Below, one piece after another: positions 46,936-60,542 of a stretch of DNA of 64,000 nucleotides (positions are counted from its first letter, which is position 1; each line of letters opens with the position of its first letter). Made by a program: the position numbers and the translations under genes. A model generated the notes under the pieces. It was not told where the DNA came from. It ran no database searches and saw nothing but the letters and a program-made list of their open reading frames with translations. Source of the DNA: Lingula anatina (Eukaryota; Brachiopoda; Lingulata; Lingulida; Lingulidae). The stretch spans positions 39,939-103,938 of the forward strand of contig NW_019776083.1 of the NCBI RefSeq assembly GCF_001039355.2, given 5' to 3'.

Positions 46936-49580
46936 CTGCATATCATATGTGGTATTTCAGTTTTAAAACCATAAGCATGTGTTTGATAATTGCTAAATCT
47001 GTTTTTTGGTTATTATATGAGGCTTATTATGATATCATGGCCAACTGACAACTGAATAAATAAGTCATCTCTCATGAACCTGATAATTAGGTTTCATGTA
47101 CAGATGAAGGAGCAGATTTAAAATGTGCCTATAATCTGATAGAGTAAGAATGATGTTAAGTTTTCGAATTTTTTCTTGATAATTATTTTATGCACCAAAT
47201 ATCCATGAAAATAAAAAAAAACAAAAAAAAAACATTGTAATATATTCCATGTGAATGTTACCTCTGTGTATTTGATTTCTACATTCCATTCAACCCCAGT
47301 GTGATATATTTAACAAATATCAAAACAAATTGGTCACAGAATTTTTTAAAAAGCTGCAGTTGAATTTTAGACTATGTCAGATCAGTTAAGATAAATTTCA
47401 GTTATATCAATTTCAACTGTCATTTCGTCACTGAAGAATATAAAACCTAGCTACTGAATTTCAGATTTACCACTGGCAACATATCAGAGCTCCTCACCTT
47501 AATCAGGTGAGTGTGGAGCAGCTAGTGAACCAGACAGGAAGTCTAGACAAAGCAAGGAGTGCCCATTTGTTATTGGGATGTTATTGCGTGGGTGAACTGT
47601 TTTATTTTGGAACCAATACGTAAACACATGGTCAACTTTTGAATATACTTTTTTGGCTTTGGGCCAGATCAAAGACTGGATTTGATAAATACATTGCAGA
47701 AAAATCAATGTATTCATATTTTGTCATGGTGACATTATGTTAATTGATGAAGTCATACAAGTCTGACCATATTTAGTAAAGTAGCACTCGTTTTCTATTG
47801 GCCCACAAGCTTCAAGACATTATTTACACTGTATACTTAGAAGCAAAATTTTGGTGGTTATTCCCCTTAGTTTCAACTAGTTCTGATACATGTAATACCT
47901 TGCTGCAGTCCACCAAATAAAATAACTTCTTTGTTCAAAACATTATACCCATTAATGTGTGCTAATTTTTTTTTAAATGAGTACAGTGTCTTCATTTAAT
48001 GAACTGCACTGCACTATTGATGTATCCTTGGACATAGTAAACTAAAGGCGTATTCCCAGACATTTAGATCGATCTATCCCTGTGGGGAGTCTCACTAGAT
48101 TACTGTCAGATGATCCTGCTTAAATGTCTGTCCCGCCTACTACAAGCTGTAAGGGGGTAATTAACTTTCATGCCCGCTCGGCTGACAGCTATTTAGCGTG
48201 AACCCCCAAGGAGTTAGGTCGATCTAGTTTGGATTGATCTAATCTCTGGGAATGGGGTCTAAACTATACCTCCGTAAACTTATAAAGTAAAGACTAATTT
48301 TATGCGCCCCAGGCCTAGACAGATATCCAATATGGTTTCAAATTCACTCAGTGCACTTTTTCATACGTCTCAATAACCACAGTAAAAATGTTGCTACATC
48401 AGAGCAATTATGGAATATTTGGTTAGACCTTGTACCTGACAGGTCATTAAGTTCTTTAACTTTATAAACAAAACCTGTTTAGGATATGGCTATTGTGTAG
48501 GGAAATCCTTGCTGGAACATTTCCACAATGCTGTGTGGCCACACAGGTATTCTAACTACTTGCACTAATGTGAGAAGATGACAAACATCTGATTTATTTT
48601 CGAAAACACTATTGAAATATGCCTTATTATCATTTAGAAATGAACACTTTTTTGCTGGGAAGGGGAGTCAAAGTCAGATTTACATAATTATTGAAAAATC
48701 AAAAATTGCCTGTAAAACACTTCTTTGATTATGAACCAAAACATTGTATATGGGAACTTTTAGAGCCACCTTAGCAAAGTCAGCAGTCAAATACATACAT
48801 TGATCCTGGCAGAAATCAATTGTTACCTGTAAATTACCATTTGCATATCATATGTGGTATTTCATTTTTTAAACTATAAGCATGTGTTTGATAATTGCCT
48901 AAAATCTGTTTTTTGGTTATTATGTGAGGCTTATGATATCATGGTCAACTGACAACTGAATAAATAAGTCATCTCTCATGAACCTGATGTGGTTTCATGT
49001 ATACACATGAAGGGGCAGATTTAAAATTTATAAGTATAATCTGATAGAGTAAGAATGATGTTAAATTTTCATATTTTTTCTTGATAATTCTTTTATGCAC
49101 CAACTATATCCATGAAAAAAATACCATTGTAATATATTCCATGTGAAGACTGAATGTTACCTCTGTGTATTTGATTTCTACATTCCATTCAACCCCAATG
49201 TGATATATCTAATATCAAAACAAATTGGTTGCATAATTTTTTAAAAAGCTGTAGTTGAATTTCAGATTATGTCAGATCAGTTTAGATAAATATCAGTTAT
49301 ATCTATTTCAACTGTCATTTTGTCACTGAAGAATATAAAACGTAGCTACTGAATTTCAGATTTACCACTGGCAACATATATCAGAGCTCCTCACCTTATT
49401 CCCCTGAGTGTGGAGCAGCTAGTGAACCTGACAGGAAGTCTAGACAAGGCAAGGAGTGGCCATGTCTTACTGCATGGGAGGACCATTTTATTTTGGAACA
49501 TACAAAGTCAAATACGTAAACACTTGCATGGTCAACTTTTGAATATATTTTTTGGCATTGGGTCAAATGGCCCAAATCAG
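46936..49580. repeat. Duplicated non-coding block, right copy
   Basis: 46936-48300 is nearly identical to 38410-39784, including the 214-bp MITE at the same place; 48300-49580 then matches the long module 37860-39150 with more divergence. Starts exactly at an N. No gene supported. Confidence 0.85.
48046..48259 (+). mobile_element. 214-bp MITE in right duplicated block
   Basis: Same insertion as 39532-39745 (same flanks GTAAACTAA and TAAAxTATACCTCC), so it was copied with the block rather than inserted again. Confidence 0.9.
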
Positions 49581-51480
49581 ATGTACAACAACAGTTTAAT
49601 ACAAGAAAAATAATAATAAATATATAATATTATGTAAAAAAATAGAAAAAAATTTGACTGGATTATTATTATTATTATGAGTACTGTTTAATGTATTATT
49701 ATTATAATTACGATAATAAGTCTTTGTGATGTTATTTTATTCCATTAATTGGGTCATGTACATGAAGTATATGAGGTAAATTAACTTAATTACATCACAT
49801 CTACACTATGGAAACAGTAGGTTCTGGAATGCTTTGGCCTGATTGATAAGGGCACATGCTAAAAATAGATTCAGCCTGATTGATTAAGTGCTAAGTGCAC
49901 ATGCTAAAAAAAGTTGAGGAATCCCCCATAGAGCCTCCAGCAATCTGTTAATTGTAAGCATTTACTGATATAGCATTAAAGTAGTGCCTTTATGCTTCAC
50001 TGCCCAACAACGTAGCTCATTAATATCTTTTTTCTTGCATATTGTGTCAGCAGCTAGTGCTGGTATTTGGCAATCTAGCAATACATGAAAGTTGAAGTAA
50101 ACAGGCAGGCTAAAATTTATATCAAAAGATCAACAGATACTGTCATGTGTTAAGTGGTTGAAAATGCTTTGCTTGGAAAGAAAACTTTAAAAATGTACCA
50201 AGAAAATGAAAGTTTTAATCCTAAAGCAAGTTGCCTTTGTTACATGGGGTATTTGACTCCAATGTTAAAATCACCAGAGCAACAAAACTAACATGGATAT
50301 CTATCAATGATAGTATCATTTTCTAATCTTAGAATGGATACAATAGTGTCAATTAAGCATGAAAAATCTATCAGACAGAAATGTCAGAGGGACTAACCTT
50401 AACCAGTTTCAACTGGTATTTGTGAAACTACTGTAGACACTTCCAGTAGGTCACTGCATGAATACATGGCTAATAAATATACTTTTAAGTAATAAATTAC
50501 TGTAAAGCGAAAATACGTACCCCTCTCCTCCCATCGCCTGTATAGATTTTTAAATGGGCAGAATTGAGTGATGCAATACAATATACATATTACATATGTG
50601 CAGTGTATTTGATAAGAGATGAAAAACAAAGTCCAAACTAGGCAAAGAGCGACCATGTGTTATTGCCTGGGACGACAGTTTTGTTTTGGAATGAACAAAA
50701 ATAAGTAAACACATGCATTGTCAATAACTTTCAGAAATCAAAGGGATGGTTTGCCCCCCCCCCCCAACCCCCCCGACACCACTGAAATCTGCCACTGCAC
50801 ACAAACACACACACATCATCATCATCTTATTTCTAATGTATACATGTATTCTTTTAAGAATAAAAGTATTTTATGAGGGTTGTAGATTCATTAACCAACA
50901 TGGTGACTTCTAAGCATGTAATTTGACCCATACCTTAGGTCAATAAATGATATTTTTGTCAATCTTAAACAGCTGTCACTAACTCTCGTTTGAATAATTA
51001 TTGATAAATGCATCATACATAACTAAGTCATATACCTATAACTACAAAACTGGGCAAACAGATAAAAGGATCAATTTTTTTTTTTTTTTTGCTGATCGAG
51101 TGATTTATTTATTTTTTATTGTGATAATAGATCTAGATATGTATTACATGTATGTATAACACAAGTAGTTTAGAGGGCCTGCAAAATGTACTGAAACATT
51201 TTAGTGCTCAATAAAATTATTATTATTATTATTATTAATTTGTTTGGTTTATTTTTTGGCATGTGGACATTCTTTAAGTCTATGAGATACTGGTAGAAGT
51301 GATTTATAACTGTTACAGGGAGATATTATAAACAGTTCTAAAATAAGGTCTAGTTTGACCTTTTCTTTTGAATAAAAAATAATAAAAGAGTTAATTATGG
51401 ATGCACATTGACCACAGTTCACATGTAATAAACATTTTCAGCAATAATTGTAATACATTTTTATCTCTTTTTTCATGATT
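49580..51480. other. Spacer before peptide gene 3
   Basis: No exon supported. 50240-50760 is a diverged copy of the 42270-42980 flank of gene 1, and 51230-51480 matches 43490-43730 upstream of gene 2. The rest (49620-50230) is AT-rich with a few (TTA)n runs. Confidence 0.6.
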
Positions 51481-51821
51481 TTTTTTTTTTTTTGCATGTG
51501 TGTAAAACCTCATTACTAAAATAACGGCAATTTTATAGGCATCTCATGTAAATAATTACAGAAATAATTTGAAAAATAAGTACGGTTATGTATGACTGCT
51601 TTGGAAGTCAGAAATGTAAATACTAATGGTAATTACAAGCCTATTAGGAGATGTGAATTTAACAAAGTAATTTCATGATAAGTGACAAAAACTATATAAT
51701 TATCTGATAAATATTATTCTAATAACGCTGACATAACAAGGCCAGGAAATGGATCAAATAAAAATAATAACTTCACTTAGCACAGAATTAATGAAACATA
51801 TGATGGGCAAGTTTGCCTGAG

Positions 51822-51829
51822 TATAAAAG
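51822..51829 (+). promoter_or_regulatory. TATA box of secreted peptide gene 3
   Basis: TATAAAAG, 57 bases before the ATG at 51879; one base different from copies 1 and 2. Confidence 0.8.
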
Positions 51830-51878
51830 CCCAGTAGTAATTGCCAAGTTTTAAAATAAGTCTCATAACAAAGCCAAA

Positions 51879-52100
51879 ATGTTTTCAAAGAGGTGTCCTT
51901 TAGTTGTGCTGTGTCTCGTGGTGGTTATGGCAGGGTTGGCATCGTCTAAAAATTACTTGATAGGAGACACAAGTAACATGCCTGAATTCTGCAAGAAACA
52001 TCCTGTAGGTACCAGGGTCTGTAATGGTATTGCTGATGAATTGGGCCACTGGACCTGCTGCACATGTGGACCAAATGGTGCATTTGGATGTACAGGATAA
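51879..52100 (+). CDS. Small secreted cysteine-rich peptide, copy 3
   Basis: 73 residues. Identical plan to copies 1 and 2; distinguishing residues are Pro in the signal peptide (KRCPLVVLCL) and Arg in PVGTRVCNG. The mature peptide otherwise equals copy 2, and all six cysteines are conserved. Donor GTATGT at 52118, acceptor before 52605, AATAAA at 52760. About 310 bp of its upstream sequence shows no difference that I can see from gene 1, while the 3' part differs more. Secreted; role unknown. Confidence 0.85.
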   Translation: MFSKRCPLVVLCLVVVMAGLASSKNYLIGDTSNMPEFCKKHPVGTRVCNGIADELGHWTCCTCGPNGAFGCTG

Positions 52101-52117
52101 CTGAAACCAGTATGCTG

Positions 52118-53870
52118 GTATGTATCTTTTTCCTGTATTCTGAACAAGAACCATACATGTATCATTTTATAGTTGTATGTACTGCTTGATTACTATATTT
52201 AATTATTTGTTTCTTTCAGTTTCTTGTCAGCATTATTTATCATCACCTCCTAACAATTTAAAGAAGTGCACTGGTCACGTATGCCCTCCACACACTTGAA
52301 GGCCACGAGGGCCATGGGGATGATAGATTTTATATCTAACATATCTAACACCCTCAACAAATAAAGTTTTAATAGATAAAGAAACAATGTGACTGTTATT
52401 CCTGTCCAAATTGCATTCCACTTTGTATGAATCGTTTTAGTTAAAAACTTTTTTATCCAACCTCTTGAAATGCATGATGACACCTGCACTTTGGCTTTTG
52501 TTTTTTTTTATATGTTGTCTTTTAGTTTTTTTGCCATTCTCAAATGTTGAATTATCAAATATTCCAGATAAATTAAGTAATGAATTTCTTTTTCCTTTTT
52601 GCAGTGGCGTCTGTGGCTACTTTCTTTTGGCTTGAAGAAAATGAAGAAACATGCTGTAGAACAGTGTGCCACTTGAAGTACATAAAGTGTGAATTTTGGC
52701 TTCAGTCTATTTGACTGATGCAGATAGATTATTCATTCTTAAAATGTGAATTATGCAAAAATAAATGCTAATCACAAACTATTGTGCATTGTTTATCTCA
52801 TTTACTTCAGAATATTAGTAATTAAATATCCATTAAAAATTTAGAAGCGTTTACATGTCTTATGCCAATAAGTGTGTCTAAGGACATCTTTTCACTTCAG
52901 TTGCTGTTATAAAGGGCTATAAATAGCCTATCACTGAATGAGAAAGGAGAGATTGTCATGATTGATATTTCATGAAAGCAGCTCAGGTATTTTGACACCA
53001 TTATATTTATTAGTGTCCAAGTATTTCATTTAACATGTGCAAATGTTATCCACTTCCATTTTTTTCCCTTTGGCTGCCAAATGAAAAACAAAAAACATCT
53101 GTTATATATCATCTAAATTATAATTTCAGAGGATTAAAACTTATCATTCAATTTTTCAATGTATTAATTTTTTTGTGTTAGTTCACCATTTTTTGACTGA
53201 CAAACTTAAAAATCCATATTTCTTTCTTAAAGTCTTCACAAAATATGATTTCGGGGTCTTTTATCAAAGAATATTTCATAATCCCAACCGTGTTGACACA
53301 TTACACCTTTGCATCCGGTCTCATACAAAAGAACACAGGAAGTTGTGGTTTTTTAAAAGTTCTGTGTATTTACTTTGGCTATTATGAAATACCGTACATG
53401 GGTTAACAACTTTGATATTTAGTTAAGCTGTGCCAGTAGATGAACATCTAGTTGAGAAGCTAAGGGTATTGTTAAATAATACATATTAAAGTGGGTATTG
53501 TTAAATAATATATATTAATACACATTTAATTATGTCATAACACCACCTGTGAATTCTACTCAAATGTGCCTCAAAATTTTCATGATTTGAACTTCTGATA
53601 ATAATAATATTTATTTTAATGTACAAATCAACCACTTTATGAGTGCTTAAAAGCAATAAATGGAAGTGTGCATTTGCAGGTTTTCCAGTCTGCACATTTC
53701 AGGACATATTTTCTGTTAAAGAAATCTGAGGTACAAAAAAATAATAAATCAAGACAAAAAAAACCCTTAGCATCAATTTGTATTTCTAGTACAGTGCCAG
53801 TATCATTTAACTATTACCATCTGATACACTATCAAATTTTAAAGAGTAGTTAATACCCCATAATTTGTAC
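52118..53870 (+). other. 3' UTR intron, terminal exon and shared 3' flank of peptide gene 3
   Basis: Intron 52118-52604, terminal exon to about 52785, then diverged flank homologous to 41100-42200 (for example CCAACCGTGTTGACACATTA at 53285). Homology fades near 53870. Confidence 0.6.
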
Positions 53871-55375
53871 CAGTATATGGGTTTGATAAATCCTATAACT
53901 AAATTCATTCATGTGAATTTCATTATATATGCATCATGACATAGCTCAAATTCTTTCAACTTCCAGTAATATTTTATAATTCATTTACTTATATAATGAT
54001 AGAAATATATTTATTCTACATCTATAAACACATCAATCCTTCTACTTACATAATAATAGTGATATATAATACTTAGTCATTTAGACAATAATAATGATAA
54101 TATATTGCTTTATTGAGCAAATGTAATATATTTATATTCTGTATTATACATTTTACAATTCATTTACATATATAAAAAAATAATAATAACCAGTATCTTT
54201 ATTCTTTATACACATTAATCCCTATACTTATATCATAAAAATGGATTAATACTTAGTGGAAATCTGAACGGTCAGTGGTACAGTGATGAAGTCCTAAGTA
54301 CAGCTATTGTGCAATTTGTGCATCAGCACCCAACCCTTACTTGCTCCAGCACAACATTAGTTATTAATAAGCATAAATGAAATCACAAACACATATCTTG
54401 AGATCACATAGAGCAATGATTGGTCATAAAGTTTGAACTGGCCATGTAATGAAGTTGTTAATCATTCAAAGCCCAGTTATATCTACTGGAAATTTAAGGG
54501 CCTTAGTCTTCCCAGTATGGTATAAAATGTTTTGTCATTTTAAAAAATTTTGAAAATGTATATAACTAGTGCTTGACTACTGGTGTGGTTGATGTACTTA
54601 TTTGATCTGTATAAATCTCGGGTTCCATTTGTGTTATCCTTTTCCTTCTTTTAGGCTTTGAAGGTTAGAGTGATTAATATGTCACAAAAAGTCCTTTTCA
54701 AAGCTGCTGGTAAACTACTGAAGCTGATGCATGTGTTTTGTGACAAAGCTAAACAGCATGTATGAAAAAATTGTGAACAAATTTAAGAAATGTTTGAAAC
54801 TAGGACACCATCATTTACAAATATAATTATCAAAACACACATGCATACTCTATTTTGGACGAGAAATGTAAGGAGATTTTCATCTATGCTTATAAATTAA
54901 GCTAAATTAATATATTTGCTCTTTTAAAATATATGTATTTTACTGCAAATTAACATTTTCATAATGTGGTTATAATTTCTTTGTAAACAAATAAATGATA
55001 CTTTGTATGTCACAGAAATATATTTGACAACCTAGAGCTTCTCTTTATAACTGTAGGCCTTCTTGCCAATTAAAAAATTAGTTACTGTTTTAAATAAATA
55101 TTATGATGGCATAATGCAGACTTTTCTTTATCTCACATAAGAAGTATTCTTTACTGAAACTGGCTGCAAAGCTGCAAAAAAAAAAAAAAAAAAAAAAAAA
55201 GATCTTACCTGGGAATTATATCAGAATATATATCCAATATAATTCCCTGATCTTACAAAAAAAAAAAACAATTTTGAGAAAGTTAACCATAGTGAACCAT
55301 TGTATTATGAAGATTCCATTGATGTTGTCATCAATTTTTTTTCACTACATGCTAATTTAATTTAGCAGTATAAAA
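53871..55375. other. Non-coding stretch before receptor D
   Basis: AT-rich, with an A run at 55177-55200. The part next to 55376 should be the 3' untranslated region of receptor D on the minus strand. No other gene supported. Confidence 0.5.
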
Positions 55376-57381
55376 CTAAACTACTCTTTTCTGTTCAGTA
55401 TTTTCCTTTTGTTCCAGATCTTCTTGTGCCTGTTGAGCCTGCACAAAGTTACTGTCATCTACAGCTGTGATGCCGAAGTGTAGATCATCATCATCAGGAG
55501 TTGTTGGGTCAGCAGCACTTTCATAAGTTACCCCCATACCTCTGCTCTTTGCCGGGAGATTAATCTTTAATTGTAAATCTACTCTAGCTTGACATTTTTC
55601 TGCAAGATTTCTATTGTAACAACCCTTACTGCTGTTCCGCTTATAATGACGGAGTGAACTGAGAGGCCCAAGTAATGGCTGTGCCTCGTGTAAAGTTCCT
55701 CTTGGCTTCTTTATTTGTTTAAGGTGTGTAATACTATTGTTCTCTTCTCGATTCTGGTTATGTGAAGTTGTCTCACTTGTAAATTCCCCTCTGTTGTTAG
55801 AATAAGAAAGTGTGCCACCAACTGGTTCAGCTGACAGTTGAGATCTAGAAGTATTTTCACCAGCCCTGGCAATGGCTCCTTGATAGGAATGTGTTAGCCT
55901 GTCACCTTCTTCTGGGCCTGTATCACTGCCATAACTCTGAACAGATAAACTAGGTGTTTCTTGTGAACATTCGCTGGGCCGTGTTTTAGCCCTACAATTG
56001 AAATTTCCTGGTCCTCTATTTCTGTAAGATTGTGATATTAAATTTTACTGAATAATAAAGGTGATGGTAAAATAAATATTTAAGTATTTATTGTTTTTTT
56101 AGGATAAACAATTATTCAAAGGGAAAAAGATTAACACAATTTCAACTGAATATAGGTCTCCTAATATTTTTAAAGGCTTTTTATTGGCTCTTTCCTGGAT
56201 GGAGGTCTGTCCTATTCTTTTTACTTTTTTATAAAGGGCAATGGAGATAATGATCAACAAAAATTGTTTTGACGAAGTGTGAACACCTGTACCTGCTTTT
56301 TCAAAGGGAAGGTTCTTTTTTCTTTTTTTTTAAGTGAACCTTTTTATCTCATAAGTTTACCTAACTTGAGACAACTTCACAGCTAAATCTAGATCAAATT
56401 TTGCTCCAGTTTTTTAGCCAATGGGGTGTTTAAAAACCCACCTAAACCCCCCTCCCTGCTCACTTTTTTCAAAATGAAAAGAAAGTTGTGGATTTCTGTA
56501 ACAGTCACGTCATACTTTATTCACTGCTGCATGCTTCAAAACATACATTCAGTATGGTTACAATTAAAGTTTACAGAACTACCAGTCAGTGTTACAGCTA
56601 TTTCATCTTCATTATTTTAACGATTTAATTTTAATATCATTTGATTACCTTGTGTTTTGCCCAACACTGTTAACTCTTTCATCATAAGACATCATGCTAG
56701 CAGCATTACTTTCTGCGCCTGAAAGAAAAAAAGTGGACTTTATATTTTCACTGAAGAACTGATTTCTTAACAGTGATTTTAAAAATGTATTATAATGATA
56801 CTGTTTACTTGCATTGGCTGGGTATTCCTGAAGACTCCTTTTATTTGATTATTTGCATTTTTGCTGCTTTCCATAACTACGTGTAATTATCAAAATAAAG
56901 GGTAAATATTCAGAAAATAACTTATGCTTTTGAAATACAAAGAGTTTAATCTTAGGGAAATACCCGTTTCTCTCCCAGGCAATATGTCCCTTAAATGATC
57001 TACAAGGGTTTTTCCTGTGGCCCACCAGATAATGAACATAGCAATGTTCAGGCTTAAAACCAAGACAATGAAGCCACCAATCATGTGCAAAAAAAACACA
57101 GGCATAGGATCTGTGCAATGAAGAAGAAAAATCCACACTTTATTTAGCCATTGAGCACAAAACAAAGGAACATCATATTTTTCTTAATTTCATGCACTCA
57201 ATTAAGTAGTAACTGAACTTAACTAAACTGTGATAAGTTATATGAAGCCATTAAAACTCTGATTTTTCAAATGGATTAAGGAAAACGTTGTACAACACCA
57301 TCAAATTGAAAACAATGTATGGTCATAGGTGCCACATCAACTTTTTCCACGTCTTTCCTCTAAATCTGTTTTATTGAAATG

Positions 57382-57475
<94 letters not shown>

Positions 57476-59094
57476 AATTTTTACAAATGAATTGAAAATA
57501 AATCAAAACATCTTTATTAGATGTTCTTACCTATTCCCCTCTTTTTTTTACCTCCATTCGGAAGGGTGCTATTCATGGAGGAGTTGGATTTTCCTGTATA
57601 ATTTGCCACCTCTGGGTTTGGTTCTTGAGTAACAGTGAGATCTATGATAGTACAAAGTTGTGAGATTTATACACTAGTCTCAGAATTGTAAAATTTTTTC
57701 ATATTATTATGCAGAGCAAGTCTCATAAATTGCAGATTGGACATTATTTTTGATATATTTAAAGAAAACTAGCACATTGCTTTCTTTTTTCTCAGATGCT
57801 AAAGTGTTCAAAATTAAGAACTGCCTCTGATTATCAAGTACATTTTAGTGAAACTGGCCCATGATCTGGAAGACAAATGAAAATCAAAAGACTTTACCAA
57901 ACTGTCAACATGTGAGGTCTACTTAAAAAGCTTCATGGTTAAATTAAAATATGTTGCTAATAATATAATATAATATAATATAATATAATATAATATAATA
58001 TAATATAATACATGACTTTATATATAACTTTACTAGTGCTGATAAAATTGAAAGCATTACCAATTGTATATTTCAACGTGGCCACTGTTGTTACACTTTT
58101 GAATTCAACCGTTGAAGTTGCAGCATGCTCAGTGCTGTTCTGAATGCTCTGATCCATGCCTTTTGTACTGCTATCAGGGTAGCTTGCTCTGATTGTACTG
58201 GGCAGTCCTTTTGTAGTGCTCCTGTCTAAGGGCACATTGAAATACAGATTACATACAAGTATGTTCATATGGTCTTTTGTACATGGTACACAGTTCTCCT
58301 CCAGCTCTTGGCTGTATGTCGTTCTTCGATAATACCTGAAATATATGTGATGGGTAAATATGGCACCTAGCTTCCAATTAGATTTCTAAAAGTATATAAT
58401 AATTTAACCTAAAATACCTAGTATTAATATCATGGCTATAAATATTATAATCTGTATTCAAAGTTAAAAATTATTTTATACAAATAGTTATATGTGTAAT
58501 TTATATATAAAATGTGGTTCTTTAATTGATCTACCTGACCCAGAATGCTAGTATAATATGCCAATGGGTTCAAGGTGATGACTGTGTATTTACCCAGGAA
58601 TACAGCCCTCTCCACACTTCCTGTTCCTGCTCAGAGTACACTGCTCCTCTACAATGCGATTGTCATAGCATCCTTGACATGGCTTACAGAAGAAGTCAAA
58701 CTTGTCATTGTATGTTCTCCCAAGCTCACACTTTTGGCAGTCTTCTGTACATGGATTCTAGTTAGAAATGAAGACCAAAAGTAAGTCACTTTTTCTGTAT
58801 TGCATTGTCTAAGGAGTATCACACAAGAAGCAAAAAGGGGAGAAAGAACTGTATTTTTAATCTACCTAATATATTTTCAAAACTTTGATCCCTGTTTTTT
58901 AACGTTTCTCTACAACGTTTTATGATTACCTTTACCCCCCTGGGCCTGCCATACCCCTTGCGGCACTTGCAGGGCCGACAGCAGCCGTCTTTGTCTACTG
59001 TGTATAATTCCTCACATGGCTGAGGCTTCCTGTTTCCTCTGCTGCATCTACCCTGGCCCCGCCCCCTTTCTGTGTTAACAGTCTGAACAACTGC
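55376..59094 (-). CDS. TNF-receptor-like protein D, no death domain (first exon not found)
   Basis: Coding exons in transcript order: 59094-58936, 58757-58594, 58335-58061, 57641-57552, 57110-56964, 56718-56649, 56021-55376; total 1551 nt, 516 residues in phase to a TAG stop. The first exon here encodes a cysteine-rich domain (GCCRPCKCRKGYG), the second another (CQKCELGRTYNDKF, FFCKPCQGCYDNR), the third the YYRRTTYSQE stalk with Ser/Thr-rich sequence, the fifth a membrane span (about 234-257, IVLVLSLNIAMFIIWW). The last exon is a Ser/Gln/Asn-rich tail ending DDSNFVQAQQAQED...QKRVV with no death domain. Exon borders and phases match receptors A and C up to the stalk. The signal-peptide exon was not found between 59095 and the N at 60542 and may lie in that gap. 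Likely a membrane receptor that signals by tail motifs or acts as a modulator; pathway unknown. Confidence 0.8.
57382..57472. repeat. Poly-A plus (TA)n microsatellite in receptor D intron
   Basis: A run of about 27 A followed directly by about 32 TA units, in the intron between exons 57552-57641 and 56964-57110. Confidence 0.95.
57957..58011. repeat. (TAATA)n microsatellite in receptor D intron
   Basis: About ten five-base TAATA units just downstream of the stalk exon of receptor D. Confidence 0.95.
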
Positions 59095-60541
59095 CTTAAA
59101 AGCAAAAGGGTGAGACAGGAATAAGCATGATTTTTTAATATGTTTTGCAATAACAAAAATAAGGGTTCTACATGTTATATGTTATCATTTCATTTTAATT
59201 TTGTTTTAATTTTGTTGAATTTGATTTAATTTTAATTTTGTTGAGTTATCAAAGTAGGCAAAAAACATGACTGGAGTTTTTTTTTTTCTGAAAACTATTT
59301 AATCCATAAAAAAAGTAAGATGCATTCTTTTTTCTTCATGTTCAACATTGCCTAACCATCAGTTGCGTTGCTATGGCCAATTACAATTCATCCACATTAG
59401 ATTAGATTAAACTTAGCAAATCTTAGATGAGACTAATAGTAAATAGAGAAATAATGGCTTTCAAGAACTTCTTGTTTATAAACAAGCATACTGAAATCTT
59501 TGTAAGATTACAGTAATGTTAACATAAAATTTTAATAATATGTTTGGAGTCTTATGCTTATCTCCATTTTACATCTTCACATACAAAATGAAATTTGAAA
59601 ATTTTGTGCTAGGGTGCTTGGCTATAGATTATTTTAACACAGTTTATGCAGCCCTGTTTTAATTAAATTGAATATACACACACTGGGCAATAGAAGTACC
59701 ACTCCTGAATCAAAGTAATCAAAGTTATAATGCCTGGTCTACTAATAATGTGACTAATGAGTATAAAACTGCTTCACCATGGAATTGTATTGTTGGTCTT
59801 TTTGTGAAATTTGATGTTAATAAAATGATACCAGGAGCATATCATATTCCACGGTCATTTATCTCCCCCAAAGCATTGGTTCAGTAGGGGTGACACTTCT
59901 ATTGTCCAGTGTGTGTACTTTTATTTGATAACTTCAAACAAAAATCGTTGGTGTCAAGTTGCCCGGTTCTCTCCGATCACCGAAGTGATTCAACGTGGAT
60001 AGGATCCGGGTAGAATAGTGAATAGCTATGTAATATTTACGTTTGTGCACCGCTAGACACCGTCTAGACACAGTGACCTACATTGACCAGAAGAGTGAAC
60101 GAGTAAAAGCATACATGTACATATGCCTACAGTGATAAAAATGATAGCAGAAAATTACCACACACTATTAATACAGAGTACTTCCGATTTGCAAACAAGA
60201 TGTTTCCCGAGAACTGTTCGTAGGCCTTTTCTAAATTCTTAGCGATTTCAACATGTTCGTTAGTAATGTATAAATGTATATGGTAATATCGATGTTACCG
60301 TAATGTTATTAAGATTTGTTGCTTATGTTCCTGTTTGGAATGCTGTACATGATATACATTTTACAAATAATTTGACAAGGTTTACGACAGATCCACGAAC
60401 CACCACCTAACACACCGAAAACTTTTTGACTTCCAACTTATCTTTTTAAGTTCGCCAATCGGGGTAGGTCGGCACTTTTCTCAAATTCACTCTTAACAAT
60501 AATGCTTCACTGACTTAATAAAGAAAATAGCTATAATGAAC
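59095..60541. other. Stretch upstream of receptor D, ending at a gap
   Basis: Expected to hold the receptor D signal-peptide exon, but I found no ATG plus hydrophobic segment with a suitable donor. Contains the Tc1/mariner-like element at 59677-59915. The N at 60542 marks an unresolved base or gap. Confidence 0.5.
59677..59915. mobile_element. 239-bp Tc1/mariner-like MITE
   Basis: Inverted ends CACACACTGGGCAATAGAAG and the inverse of CTTCTATTGTCCAGTGTGTG, flanked by TA on both sides. Inner inverted similarity extends further (ACC-CCTGAA against CCCCTACTGAA). No transposase. Confidence 0.85.
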
Positions 60542-60542
60542 N

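Noticed and set aside
57957-58060. Extension of the receptor D stalk into the (TAATA)n tract
   Set aside because: A good GT donor at 58060 ends the exon and gives the correct phase to the next exon; the continued frame is microsatellite-derived.
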